NCBI RefSeq assembly: GCF_021390545.1
Contig: NZ_JAJUWR010000031.1
Location: forward strand, 1 to 64,000
Direction: 5' to 3'
Source: Algoriphagus sp. AGSA1
GTDB lineage: Bacteria > Bacteroidota > Bacteroidia > Cytophagales > Cyclobacteriaceae
DNA: 64,000 nucleotides
Made by a program: the position numbers and the translations under genes. The notes beneath the pieces are model-generated. The model was not told the DNA's origin and searched no databases. It saw only the letters and a list, made by a program, of their open reading frames with translations. Shown here piece after piece: positions 51,383 to 60,944 of this stretch; positions within the stretch are counted from its first letter, which is position 1; each line of letters starts with the position of its first letter.

Positions 51383-54300
51383 ATGAGACACTATCTGTTT
51401 ACTACCCTTTTCCTGTTTTTGGTAGCCATCACATCCTCAATTGGCCAGACCACCGAGAACTTTGTCAAGACATATAAAGCCCGTATAGGAACCAGTTCCA
51501 CCGCTACGGTGACGGGCGGTACGCCGGGTCAGTCCTACAAGACTTTTACTTACTTTGACGGCCTTGGCAGGCCAAATCAGACAGTGGGCAAACAGTCCAC
51601 GATCACTGGCAAGGATCTGATTACACCTATTATTTATGACGGTTTCGGGCGACAGGAAAAAGAGTATCTGCCTTATATAGAGAATTCGGGCGCCCAAGAT
51701 GGTAGGTTACGTACAAATGCCCTTTCTTCCCATGCTTCGTTTTATGCAGGCAAATATGCCGGCGACACCTACGGCTATTCCCAGACCCTGTTTGAGCCAT
51801 CGCCCCTTAACCGGGTGGACAAGCAGGCTGCTCCTGGCAATGCCTGGAGAATGGGCACTGGGAAGGAAGTGAAGTTCGGCAGAAGGACAAACACCTCAGG
51901 GGAAGGGGTTAGGATATTCACGGTAAACAGTTCAGGGCTTCCCGTGAATCCCACAGCTACTCCCACCTACGGGAACAACCTGCTCTGGGTAGAAATAAGC
52001 CAGGATGAGGACAACAAGACCACTGTACAATACACCGACAAGCTGGGCAGGGTAATCCTGAAAAAGGTGCAGAATACCGCCACCCCTACGGGAAACGGAC
52101 ACACAGGCTGGCTCTGTACCTATTATGTGTATGATGACCTGGGGCAGCTCCGTGTGGTGATCCCGCCCCAGGCCACCCAGATCATGTTGACCAAAGGGTG
52201 GAATCTTTCTACGAATGCGACACTGGCCGCTGCCCAATATTTCCGCTATAAATATGACGGGAGGGGGAGACTGACCGAAAAGTATGTTCCCGAAAAGCAA
52301 GTGGAATATTACCTGTATGACCTTCAGGACAGACAGGTTGGCTTTCAGGACGGAAATCTGAGGAGTGAAAGTAAATGGCTTTATACCAAATATGATGCCT
52401 TGGGAAGGGTGGTGATAACAGGACTTACTACAGTGCCGACTACGACCACATTCGCTGCCCTGCAGACCACACTGAACACGTCCGGATCAAACAATGCGAC
52501 AGTCAAGGCGAACACGGCAAAGATAAAGACCGGGACTTCGATCACCTCTGCCAAGTATGACGGCTATCAGGAGTATGTGGCCTCAAGTTCCATTACCCTC
52601 AAGCCCGGTTTCACCATGAAGGCAACCGGGAACCAATCCTTCACGGCCAGGATCGGAACGCCTCCGGCATCCGGTGCGACAGGCGCGTGGCCACCTGACG
52701 AGGGGGAGATCCTGACGGTCAATTATTATGATTCTTACCAATACATGACCGGTTTTTCTTACGATAACCCGGGCTCATCCTTTCCGTCTTCTGCCAGTAC
52801 AAGGGTCCACGGACTGCAGACGGGCAAAAAGGTAAAGAACCTGGAGACGGGTGAGTTCTACACCAGTGCGTTCTACTATGACAACAAAGGAAGGATGATC
52901 CAGTCGCTGGGACAGCACCAGGCAGGGGGCACGATACGTGCTTCCACGGCCTATAACTTTGAAGACCAGCCGACCAGAAGCCTGGTTACCAATTCCCTGT
53001 CATCAAGTTACAATGTCCTCCGCACCTATAACTACAATGTGATAGGCCAGTTGGCATCCATCACCCACCAGGTAGGGAGCGGGGCCGTGAAGACCCTGGT
53101 ACAATACACTTACGATGACCTGGGCAGGCAGACAGGCAAGACCTTCCCGACGGTGGCCTCCAATGCCAACCAGACCAGTACGTATAATATCCGGGGCTGG
53201 CTGACAGGACAGGGGTCAGGATTTACAGGGATCTTCAAGCAGACATTGTATTACAACAGCGGGGCGACCGTCAACAGGTTCAACGGAAATATCGCCAGGG
53301 TTTCCTGGACAGGGGGACAGGAGACCACCCCGATAACGCGTACCTACAACTACGCCTATGACAATGCGAATAGGATCACCGCGGCCACATTCACTTCCTC
53401 GACCAGCGGGGAGAACAGCCGCTACAACCTGAGCGGGATCACGTACGATGCCAATGGCAATATTAAGACAATGACCCGCCGGGGGGAAAGGGCCGCAGGG
53501 AACTATAACATTGTCGATGCGCTGACTTACAGTTATGCGACCAATGCGACCTTTGAGGATACCTATTCCAATAGGCTGTTAGGCGTGGCGGACGGACAAA
53601 GCTCCAATACCTTTACCTCCAAGGATTTCAAGCCCAACGGCGGGGCACCGGGGAATTATCTATACGATGCCAACGGGAACCAGACGGTCAACAAGGACAA
53701 GAGAATTTCGGAGACCAAGTACAACCACTTAAACCTACCTGAGGAGATCAGCTTCTCCACGGGAGGAAAGCTGAGGTTCGCCTACGATGCCGAGGGAAAC
53801 AAACTGACGCAGAAGGTGTACAACAGCAGCGGATCCCTTACCAAGACACAGGATTACATCGGAGAGTTGGTGCTTCTGAACGGTGCCCTGGATTACCTGG
53901 TGCATGAAGAGGGAAGGATAGTAGCCGAAAACAATGAACTCTGGACTGAATTCTATGTGAAGGACCATCTGGGGAATGTGCGTCAGGTACTGCGCAGCCC
54001 GACTGTGCAGTCCTTTATGGCCACCATGGAGACGCAGCATGCGGAAACAGAGGAAATGGAGTTTTCCATGGTATCCGCATCCAGACAGACCGAACCGGAG
54101 CATAACGTCACCCAGGGAGGGAACCAAGTGGCCTGGCTGAACGCGGACAGAGGCAGGATGGTAGGCCCGGGCAGAACCCAGGAGATCTATGCGGGTGACA
54201 GCCTGAAACTGCAGGTTCACGGCAAATACCTGGAGGACAAAAACCAAAAAGTGAACGCCGCAAGCTTTATGGCAGCCGGGGGCAGGGAAAGACTGGTGGC

Positions 54301-55525
54301 AGACCTGAACGAACTTGCGGTAAGCAACCTGCGGGCGGGCGGACCAAACCCGATCGCTTTACTGAACCTTGCTGATATTTTGGCAAAAGACCTCCAAAAA
54401 AAGGAAGCTCCTGAGGCGTATCTGATGTACGCATTGTATGACCGGGACAGTAACCGATATGAGGTGGGCAAGAAAGTCCTTTCTAAAAATGCGGCAAACC
54501 AGCATGAAGTCTTGGAGGAGAATATGTATATTTCCAAGGACGGATATATGGAGACCTTTGTGGTAAACGAGACCTCGGAGGATGTCTGGTTTGACAATAT
54601 GATGGTGATGAGTGTGAGTTCGGCCATCGTGCAGGAGACACACTATGACCCATGGGGATTGGAGCTGACAGGACTGGGTTTTCAATATGGTGGAATCAAG
54701 GCGAACAAGTACCTCTACAACGGAAAGGAACTGATTGAGGATGAAGGTCTTCAGTACTATGACTACGGGGCTAGAATGTATGATGCTACTATTGGGAGAT
54801 GGGGTGTTGTCGATCCGCTGGCGGATATAGCACCTGACAAAACACCGTACCACTTTGTAAGCAACAATCCCATCAACAGAATAGATCCATTAGGTTTGAC
54901 GGATTACGCCTTGAACAGGAAGACAGGGGAAGTTACACAGGTAGGGGATTCCAATGATGATCCGGATAGGATACTGAGGACAAATAACAAAGGAGATGTC
55001 AAGTACAAGAAAAATGGAGAAGCGAAAGTTGCGATCGGAGGCATAGAACAGGGAATATTGCAGGATGGCCAAAACTTCAAAACACAAGATAACATAATCC
55101 AAGTTGGTGGAGAGGGGCAACCGAGTGAACAAGGGGTGGAGTCATTTGCACTAAGGTTGTCTGATTATGTGGGCAAGGAAATAGCCGGGGCGTATTTTTC
55201 AAATGATGGGACTGATAAAACGTCTCACATCACCATTGGCAGGTATATAAATAATGAACACAAAAAAGCGGTAGGGAGCGGACATGTTTTGGGCATGAAG
55301 CAGGGGCTGGATATAACGGGCTTTTTCCATACCCATCCGGGCAATGGCCGGGATATCAGTAACTCAGATAGGTTAGTGCCTTCTACACAGGATTTAAATA
55401 GCAGGGACAATGCGCTTCAAATGATACCAAGCCTGAAGTTCTTTCTACTTACCCAGCCTGTTAATTATGGGGATAAATACCCTTTGAAGATAAATTACAC
55501 TACCGGTTATTCACCGAGGCGATGA
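51383..55525 (+). CDS. Rhs toxin with DUF6443-like start and JAB-like tip
   Basis: This 1380-residue secreted protein has a signal peptide (1-21) and an N-terminal DUF6443-like part (about 35-110, TFTYFDGLGRPNQTVGKQST, IIYDGFGRQEKEYLPYI). Many YD repeats follow, and then the Rhs core ending (ELIEDEGLQYYDYGARMYDA, IGRWGVVDPLAD, NNPINRIDPLGL, about 1115-1175). The C-terminal ~200 residues are the toxin part. GFFHTHPGNGRDISNSD (about 1311-1327) has the H-x-H-P and S-x-x-D residues of a JAB/MPN metalloprotease, as in the JAB-like toxin family. The following lipoprotein gene overlaps by ATGA and is the expected immunity partner. Copies of its core recur at 56550, 59160 and 60945. Confidence 0.88.
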   Translation: MRHYLFTTLFLFLVAITSSIGQTTENFVKTYKARIGTSSTATVTGGTPGQSYKTFTYFDGLGRPNQTVGKQSTITGKDLITPIIYDGFGRQEKEYLPYIENSGAQDGRLRTNALSSHASFYAGKYAGDTYGYSQTLFEPSPLNRVDKQAAPGNAWRMGTGKEVKFGRRTNTSGEGVRIFTVNSSGLPVNPTATPTYGNNLLWVEISQDEDNKTTVQYTDKLGRVILKKVQNTATPTGNGHTGWLCTYYVYDDLGQLRVVIPPQATQIMLTKGWNLSTNATLAAAQYFRYKYDGRGRLTEKYVPEKQVEYYLYDLQDRQVGFQDGNLRSESKWLYTKYDALGRVVITGLTTVPTTTTFAALQTTLNTSGSNNATVKANTAKIKTGTSITSAKYDGYQEYVASSSITLKPGFTMKATGNQSFTARIGTPPASGATGAWPPDEGEILTVNYYDSYQYMTGFSYDNPGSSFPSSASTRVHGLQTGKKVKNLETGEFYTSAFYYDNKGRMIQSLGQHQAGGTIRASTAYNFEDQPTRSLVTNSLSSSYNVLRTYNYNVIGQLASITHQVGSGAVKTLVQYTYDDLGRQTGKTFPTVASNANQTSTYNIRGWLTGQGSGFTGIFKQTLYYNSGATVNRFNGNIARVSWTGGQETTPITRTYNYAYDNANRITAATFTSSTSGENSRYNLSGITYDANGNIKTMTRRGERAAGNYNIVDALTYSYATNATFEDTYSNRLLGVADGQSSNTFTSKDFKPNGGAPGNYLYDANGNQTVNKDKRISETKYNHLNLPEEISFSTGGKLRFAYDAEGNKLTQKVYNSSGSLTKTQDYIGELVLLNGALDYLVHEEGRIVAENNELWTEFYVKDHLGNVRQVLRSPTVQSFMATMETQHAETEEMEFSMVSASRQTEPEHNVTQGGNQVAWLNADRGRMVGPGRTQEIYAGDSLKLQVHGKYLEDKNQKVNAASFMAAGGRERLVADLNELAVSNLRAGGPNPIALLNLADILAKDLQKKEAPEAYLMYALYDRDSNRYEVGKKVLSKNAANQHEVLEENMYISKDGYMETFVVNETSEDVWFDNMMVMSVSSAIVQETHYDPWGLELTGLGFQYGGIKANKYLYNGKELIEDEGLQYYDYGARMYDATIGRWGVVDPLADIAPDKTPYHFVSNNPINRIDPLGLTDYALNRKTGEVTQVGDSNDDPDRILRTNNKGDVKYKKNGEAKVAIGGIEQGILQDGQNFKTQDNIIQVGGEGQPSEQGVESFALRLSDYVGKEIAGAYFSNDGTDKTSHITIGRYINNEHKKAVGSGHVLGMKQGLDITGFFHTHPGNGRDISNSDRLVPSTQDLNSRDNALQMIPSLKFFLLTQPVNYGDKYPLKINYTTGYSPRR

Positions 55526-56151
55526 TAACAAGTTTTATACTGAAAACTATGAAATTATACTTCTTTGTTGTATTTGTGTTCCTAGTATTCCTGGTAGGAT
55601 GTTCTGCATTTAAACATGGGATGACTCAATCGGGAAATCGTGACGAAGCCATTCAAAACGCCATTCTGGATTTTTCAAGCACCAGTAGTTTATATAGGAA
55701 AGATTCCGTGTTCTCCGTATCGTTTTATGATACTATGGGTAGAATGGTCTTGGACGAAAACCATGAATGGATTCTTGGTGAGCCCTATGAAGGCGTGGTG
55801 GCTGTAAGCATAATTGTGGCTAACAGCAGATTGCTTTTAACATCGGATACTAAAGCTGGAAGCAAGGGAGGAAAGCTACCGACCCGGTTTGTTGAAAAAG
55901 GGGGGAAATTGTTCTTTTGGTGGGATGATGAACATGCCCTAACAGAAGAGACCCTTGTAGTCTATAAGAAATATAACCTTCTTCAGGACGATGAGGGAGG
56001 TTTGGTCACAATCCCTGACTTTACTATCGATGATGCCCAAAAAGGAGTGCATTATTACTTCTGTAAAAAAGACCTGTCCAGGTATAAAAAAGTAATCACC
56101 AACAAAGGGATAGGTTATTATGATCCTCCAAAACTAAAATGCAGTCACTAA
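55522..56151 (+). CDS. Lipoprotein, putative immunity protein to the JAB-like toxin
   Basis: This 209-residue protein has a lipobox (VFLVGC, about Cys28). The start overlapping the Rhs stop is kept because of coupling; an ATG nine codons later would give a cleaner signal peptide. The mature part has no known domain (PTRFVEKGGKLFFWWDDEHA). A periplasmic or membrane-held immunity protein fits a toxin acting outside the cytoplasm (inference). A terminator follows at 56157-56190. Confidence 0.6.
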   Translation: MITSFILKTMKLYFFVVFVFLVFLVGCSAFKHGMTQSGNRDEAIQNAILDFSSTSSLYRKDSVFSVSFYDTMGRMVLDENHEWILGEPYEGVVAVSIIVANSRLLLTSDTKAGSKGGKLPTRFVEKGGKLFFWWDDEHALTEETLVVYKKYNLLQDDEGGLVTIPDFTIDDAQKGVHYYFCKKDLSRYKKVITNKGIGYYDPPKLKCSH

Positions 56152-56156
56152 GAAAA

Positions 56157-56190
56157 ACAAAACGCCAGGCTTAGCAGCTTGGCGTTTTTC
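56157..56190. terminator. Terminator after the first toxin-immunity pair
   Basis: AAAACGCCA(A/G)GC pairs with GCTTGGCGTTTTT. It can act in both directions, ending the immunity gene on the + strand and the XRE remnant on the - strand. Confidence 0.85.
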
Positions 56191-56191
56191 A

Positions 56192-56455
56192 TTATAATGC
56201 TGCCACATTTTTCTGGAAGAAGTCTTTGAATTTTTTGTTGGTGAGCATCTTGTCGATCAGCTTGAATATGGTCTGCCTGTCCTCGTCATCCAATTGCTGG
56301 ATAAGCCTCAGCTGTTCGACGGCTGTCTTGTCCTCGATAACGACTTCGGACGGGATGTCCCCGTCATATGCAAGTATTTGGTCTGTGGTCATGTTGAAGA
56401 GCTGTGCGGCTTTGTAGAGTTCATCCACGGTGATTGCCCTGGTTCCCCCCGCCTG
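56192..56455 (-). pseudogene. XRE-type regulator lacking its DNA-binding start
   Basis: The frame reads AITVDELYKAAQLFNMTTDQ and then DKTAVEQLRLIQQLDDEDRQ to KNVAAL, matching the second two-thirds of the complete XRE protein at 58605-58976 (IPVDALVLVAKSFGMSVDEV, DKAALEQLQLINELDEEEKS, KNIAAL). The helix-turn-helix part is replaced by a REP-like repeat and the start of an Rhs core copy. It is a broken paralogue. Confidence 0.8.
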
Positions 56456-56550
56456 AGCGTAGAATAAGCATGGGACTGGGTGTATGTCTATGACTACACC
56501 CAACTATCCTGCTGAATTTGTAATTCAAGAAGCCTTGGATAAGCTCCAAT
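56456..56550. repeat. REP-like motif before orphan Rhs module 2
   Basis: TGGGTGTATGTCTATGACTA, then CACCCAACTATCCTGCTGAA and TTTGTAATTCAAG contain a GGGTGTA/TACACCC hairpin and the AATTTGTAATT palindrome part also found in the defence island repeats. The same ~95 bp stands before module 3 at 59062-59157. Confidence 0.75.
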
Positions 56551-58098
56551 GTCCAGTCCTTTATGGCCACCATGGAGACGCAGCATGCGGAAACGGAAGA
56601 AATGGAGTTTTCCATGGTATCCGCATCCAGACAGACCGAACCGGAGCATAATGTCACCCAGGGAGGGAACCAAGTGGCCTGGCTGAACGCGGACAGAGGC
56701 AGGATGGTAGGCCCGGGCAGAACCCAGGAGATCTATGCGGGTGACAGCCTGAAACTACAAGTTCACGGGAAATATTTAGAGGACAAGAAACTGAAAGCCA
56801 ATGCTGCAAGCTTTATGTCGGCCGGGGCTGCGGACCGGCTGATCAACGACCTGAACGAACTTGCACTGAGCAACCTGCGTGCGGGAGGTGCGAATCCGAT
56901 CGCTTTACTGAACCTTGCTGATATTTTGGCAAAAGACCTCCAAAAAAAGGAAGCTCCTGAGGCGTATCTGATGTACGCATTGTATGACCGGGACAGTAAC
57001 CGATATGAGGTGGGCAAGAAAGTCCTTTCTAAAAATGCGGCAAACCAGCATGAAGTCTTGGAGGAGAATATGTATATTTCCAGGGACGGATATATGGAGA
57101 CCTTTGTGGTAAACGAAACGGCAGAGGATGTCTGGTTTGACAATATGATGGTGATGAGTGTGAGTTCGGCCATCGTGCAGGAGACGCACTACGATCCATG
57201 GGGGCTGGAGCTGACAGGGCTGGGATATCAGTATGGGGGGATAAAGGCGAACAAGTACCTCTACAACGGGAAAGAGATGATGGATGACCAAAACCTCAAC
57301 CTGTATGATTACGGGGCACGTTATTACGACCCTGTAATAGGACGCTGGACAAGCCCGGACCCCATGGCCAGTGAAAGGGAATGGGTATCACCTTACAATT
57401 TTGTACAGAACAATCCGATGTCACGGATAGACCCAGATGGGATGTTTGACATCCGGATACACGGGGAGAACAATTCCAGTGTGACCATCGTGACCGACCT
57501 TATCGATATCGATGTCAATGCGGGAAGGATAGTTGGGGATCTGGGAGGCAATTATTCTTTGCAGGGGGATGATATCCTCAGTGCGGCTTTGGATATTGTC
57601 GGAGTGGTTGATCCTACAGGTATTGCTGATGGCCTGAATGCGGGCTTGCAAGCAAAGAACGGTGACTGGCTGGGTGCTGCCATCAGTACGGCGGGAATAA
57701 TCCCATACATAGGAGACGTAGCCAAGGTAGGGAAGATCGGAAAGGATGTCAAGATCATCAATAATGCGATTGATGCTGTCAAATCAGGTGATAAAGTATC
57801 ATCCACTTCAAGAGCGGCCAGAAGAGAAGCAATGCGAGATGCTGGAATTCCTACTAGTCAGCAACCAAAATCTCAATCTAGAAATAGTTCAGGAAGAGAA
57901 TATACATACGAAGTACCAGCAAAAGGAGGTGGAACTCAGACAAAATCTGTTCAACAACAAACATTGGATAGAAGTCACCAAGGACAACCTCACTGGGAAG
58001 CCGGAAAGGTAAAAACAGACAACGGTAAGGTAAGGATGAACAATTACGGTAGACCTAAATTGGATAATAATAAATCAAAAGTAAACTATAATGATTAA
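56550..58098 (+). CDS. Orphan Rhs core end with HNH/ENDO VII-type toxin tip
   Basis: The open frame (511 codons from ATG 56563) duplicates the last ~290 residues of the parent Rhs core (for example EVGKKVLSKNAANQHEVLEE and [20 protein letters not shown]). After GRWTSPDPM and RIDPDGM, a different C-terminus begins. Its end (REYTYEVPAKGGGTQTKSVQ, DRSHQGQPHWEAGKVK, NNYGRPKLDNNKSKVNY) resembles nuclease tips of the HNH/endonuclease VII fold, with His residues as likely catalytic groups. Without signal peptide or shell it may act only as a donor that replaces the parent tip by recombination. The 8-bp overlapping next gene is the likely immunity gene. Confidence 0.7.
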
Positions 58099-58546
58099 GA
58101 TGTTAGAGGAGACGTTTGATCAAAAAAAACGAAGGTTGTTTGGAAAGCAATCTCTTCAGAGCTATATCAACACGATTGAAAAGTTGACTACTGATAGTGA
58201 AAGATGTATATTGTCTATAGTTGAGACGGATAAAATACTTGAAAAAGTTTCTACTCTTAAAGAAGTGTTTAAGACTGTTCTTCCATTTGAAGATAAAACG
58301 GGGTTAAAAAATATAGTAAATGAAAAGTTCAAGTCGGAAGACAGTATTTATTTGCTAACCTCCTTATCTCGTGATTGTGGTGGTATAGTTATTAATTCCA
58401 TTGCCAATTTCAATTTCAATTTCAATTTTGACGATGATTCAGGGGGTATTTTTAGTCTAGTAAGTAATGACTTAAAAGAAAGAATTCTCTTTGATTTTTA
58501 TGAAGAAAACGGTAAAAAATTTATTGAAATCGAATATTTTCAATAA
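58091..58546 (+). CDS. Putative immunity protein for the HNH-type tip
   Basis: This 151-residue cytosolic protein has no known domain. It is AT-rich, and FNFNFNFDDDSGGIFSLV is a notable low-complexity stretch. It starts inside the stop region of the toxin tip, the usual place of an immunity gene. A cytosolic location fits a nuclease toxin. A terminator follows at 58578-58602. Confidence 0.6.
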   Translation: MIKMLEETFDQKKRRLFGKQSLQSYINTIEKLTTDSERCILSIVETDKILEKVSTLKEVFKTVLPFEDKTGLKNIVNEKFKSEDSIYLLTSLSRDCGGIVINSIANFNFNFNFDDDSGGIFSLVSNDLKERILFDFYEENGKKFIEIEYFQ

Positions 58547-58577
58547 TCGAAGTAAGTAATTGAATCAACAAAGTGTG

Positions 58578-58602
58578 AGCCCGGCAAGTCCGGGCTTTTT
58601 TC
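58578..58602. terminator. Terminator after module 2
   Basis: AGCCCGG and CCGGGCT form a 7-bp stem with loop CAAGT, followed by TTTTTTC. It lies between converging genes. Confidence 0.88.
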
Positions 58603-58604
58603 AT

Positions 58605-58976
58605 TTACAACGCAGCTATGTTTTTCTGCAGGTAGTCTTTAAACCTTTTTTTGGAAACGAAAGTCTCAATAAGCTTTAGGAGGATGGATTTTTCCTCTTC
58701 GTCGAGTTCGTTTATAAGTTGGAGCTGTTCGAGTGCGGCCTTGTCGTTGACGGAGACCTCGGCGGGGACGCCGTTCTTTTCGTCGAAATAGATCACCTCG
58801 TCAACCGACATCCCGAAGCTTTTGGCTACCAGTACAAGGGCATCGACGGGGATCTCCTGCTGGTTGTTTTCCATCTTGGAGTATCCGGTCCTGTGTGTAT
58901 GGATCAGGTCGGCCATCTGCTGCTGGGTATATCCCTTGCTTTCCCTGAGTTTTTTGAGGCTGTTTCCGAGTTTCAT
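58605..58976 (-). CDS. XRE-type transcription regulator
   Basis: From MKLGNSLKKLRESKGYTQQQ the protein has 123 residues; a start 16 codons upstream is possible but adds no domain. Helix-turn-helix at about 4-58 (MADLIHTHRTGYSKMENNQQ), then a helical C-terminus (LEQLQLINELDEEEKSILLK). It stands head-on between Rhs modules 2 and 3, and a broken copy stands in the same place before module 2. It may control expression of toxin modules (inference). Confidence 0.85.
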   Translation of the reverse strand: MKLGNSLKKLRESKGYTQQQMADLIHTHRTGYSKMENNQQEIPVDALVLVAKSFGMSVDEVIYFDEKNGVPAEVSVNDKAALEQLQLINELDEEEKSILLKLIETFVSKKRFKDYLQKNIAAL

Positions 58977-59061
58977 GGCGTTGCGTGTTTCCACAAATGT
59001 ACCCAATAAGAACATTTTTATCAATTATGATCGAAATAAGAGAAATTCATTGTTCCCCGTC

Positions 59062-59157
59062 TGAGTGTAGAATAAGCGTGGGACTGGGTGTATGTCTGTG
59101 ACTACATCCAACTATCCTGCTGAATTTGTAATTCAAGGAGCCTGGGATAAGCTCCAA
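59062..59157. repeat. REP-like motif before orphan Rhs module 3
   Basis: This is nearly identical to 56456-56550 (GGGACTGGGTGTATGTCTGT, then TGACTACATCCAACTATCCT and GCTGAATTTGTAATTCAAGG). It is followed by an Rhs core copy that begins at the same point of the core. Confidence 0.75.
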
Positions 59158-59540
59158 TGTCAAGTCCTTTATTGCCACCATGGAGACGCAGCATGCGGAA
59201 ACAGAGGAGGTGGAGTTTTCCATGGTATCCGCATCCAGACAGACCGAGCCGGAGCATAATGTGACCGTAGGTGAGGGCTGAGCGTAAAGAAAATGTCCGG
59301 TGGACATTTTTAGCGAAGAGCCAGCTTGCAGGGGAGGGTCCTTTCCAAAAACGCGGCAAACCAGCATGAAGTCTTGGAGGAGAATATGTATATTTCCAAG
59401 GGCGGATATACGCCACGGCGCACAGGTATGGAGACCTTTGTGGTGAACGAGACCTCGGAGGATGTCTGGCCAGTCCCGCCTTGGCGGATTTGACAATTTG
59501 ATGGTGATGAGTGTAAGCTCGGCGATAGTGCAGGAGACAC
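59158..59540 (+). pseudogene. Decayed Rhs core with palindromic insertions
   Basis: Pieces of the parent core (54007-54640) can be followed: CCACCATGGAGACGCAGCAT, a gap of about 300 bp, then GCGGCAAACCAGCATGAAGT onward. Three foreign short elements interrupt it: the hairpin unit GAAAATGTCCGGTGGACATT at about 59279-59333, ACGCCACGGCGCACAGGT at about 59409-59426, and CCAGTCCCGCCTTGGCGGA at about 59469-59488. Removing the last two restores GGATATATGGAGACC and GTCTGGTTTGACAAT as in the parent. Confidence 0.85.
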
Positions 59541-60491
59541 ATGGAGCCTGTCCCGATGAAAGTAGCGAAGCGGAATGATATCGGGAATCCCTGGGGCTTG
59601 GAGCTGACAGGGCTGGGATATCAGTACGGAGGGATCAAGGCCAACAAGTACCTCTACAACGGTAAAGAGCTGATCGAGGACAACGGGCTTCAGTACTACG
59701 ATTATGGAGCGAGGATGTACGATCCTGCGATAGGGAGGTGGGGAGTGATAGACCCTCTTTCCGAACAGATGCGTAGGCATTCCCCTTACAATTATGCCTT
59801 GGACAATCCGATAAGGTTTATTGACCCGGATGGGATGATGCCGATTGATCCACAATTCGCAAGAGGATTTGCAAAAGGAGCTTGGGGGGCAGTTAAAGGT
59901 ACAGCCAATTTTATATCCGAAACTATATCTACAAGAGGCCAAAATGTGGTAAATGCTGCCACGGCAGTCAAAGATCTGGCAGTTGCTGGTTATAATGATC
60001 CAGGTGGTACTGCTAATGCATTAATAGATGCTGGTAAGCAAGGAGTTGTAAATAGTTTAGTTGAAAACGGAAGTGTCCAAGGTTCTGTTGGCGAACTTAC
60101 TGGGAGTGTTGCAACTGGTATCGTATTAGGTATTGCTGGGGATAAAGGGCTTTCAAAAGTAAGGTCAATTGGAAAAGTATCGGATGCAGTTACAGATTTG
60201 GGGAAAGTTTCAGTTGCCTCTAAGGCAGCACCTTCGGTTACCGAACAAGCTGCTGTAATTAGCAAGGAAGTTGGGAAAAATTCAATTAGTATAAGGACTC
60301 CGAATAAAACTTTACATTATGATCTTCAAGGTGCGACACATAAAGGAGTTCCTACTCCGCATGTACAACAATCTTTACCAAATGTCAATCCTAAAACAGG
60401 CCAGATGTTTTGGAATAAAGACAGGCAGTGGGTTCAGCCTATGAGTCAGCAAGATATAAGAATTGTAAGAAATTACGTAAAGAGGCAATAA
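59541..60491 (+). CDS. Orphan Rhs core end with Ntox24-like toxin tip
   Basis: This 316-residue frame starts within a mini-element (GAGCCTGTCCCGATG...GATATCGGGA at 59545-59587) inserted between the ACACA and CCTGGGGCTTGG of the core. It continues with core sequence ([37 protein letters not shown]). The tip is ~210 residues, with SIRTPNKTLHYDLQGATHKG and VPTPHVQQSLPNVNPKTGQM, then QDIRIVRNYVKR. This agrees with the Ntox24 family of predicted nuclease toxins (H-Y-D-L-x-G, T-P-H-V). It has no signal peptide. It is followed after 3 bp by an immunity-like gene. Confidence 0.7.
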   Translation: MEPVPMKVAKRNDIGNPWGLELTGLGYQYGGIKANKYLYNGKELIEDNGLQYYDYGARMYDPAIGRWGVIDPLSEQMRRHSPYNYALDNPIRFIDPDGMMPIDPQFARGFAKGAWGAVKGTANFISETISTRGQNVVNAATAVKDLAVAGYNDPGGTANALIDAGKQGVVNSLVENGSVQGSVGELTGSVATGIVLGIAGDKGLSKVRSIGKVSDAVTDLGKVSVASKAAPSVTEQAAVISKEVGKNSISIRTPNKTLHYDLQGATHKGVPTPHVQQSLPNVNPKTGQMFWNKDRQWVQPMSQQDIRIVRNYVKRQ

Positions 60492-60494
60492 AAT

Positions 60495-60923
60495 ATGAAA
60501 GTTAAGGAAATTTGGACTGAATTGGATTTTGAAGATATGGGATGGCATGATTGTCATATACATGCTATCTCTTTTCCCAATGAAGAATTAGAAATGAGTT
60601 TTGATATTGATTATTTATTTAAATGGGAATTGGATGATAAATCCAATCTATATAAATTTTGGGTGTCTCCTTGCATACTTTTTTTTTATAATGTTATAAA
60701 CTTAAAGATTGATATTGATTTTCAAAATGCTATTGGGCTAGATATTTTAGATATTAATAAAAAAAATCTTCGCCTATCTGCTGATAAGAAAACTAACTTG
60801 TGGGATTTCGAAATAGCAACAGATAAGGGGCTTATTAAATTTGAGTCTTCGGGTTATAAGCAGGTTGTAAAGAACGAGCCGATATGTAGTGAGAGTCAGA
60901 TTTTAGCTAGAAAGAATTGGTAA
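60495..60923 (+). CDS. Putative immunity protein for the Ntox24-like tip
   Basis: This 142-residue cytosolic protein has the pattern [16 protein letters not shown], then [20 protein letters not shown] and [18 protein letters not shown]. Small proteins of this kind are found beside Rhs tips in Bacteroidota. It is AT-rich and probably co-transferred with the tip. The immunity role is inferred from position and pattern. Confidence 0.65.
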   Translation: MKVKEIWTELDFEDMGWHDCHIHAISFPNEELEMSFDIDYLFKWELDDKSNLYKFWVSPCILFFYNVINLKIDIDFQNAIGLDILDINKKNLRLSADKKTNLWDFEIATDKGLIKFESSGYKQVVKNEPICSESQILARKNW

Positions 60924-60944
60924 AGCAACGTTACGGCAACCCAC

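Noticed and set aside
53735-54853. Long minus-strand open frames over the Rhs core
   Set aside because: They mirror the conserved Rhs core, recur at its other copies, and have no features of their own.
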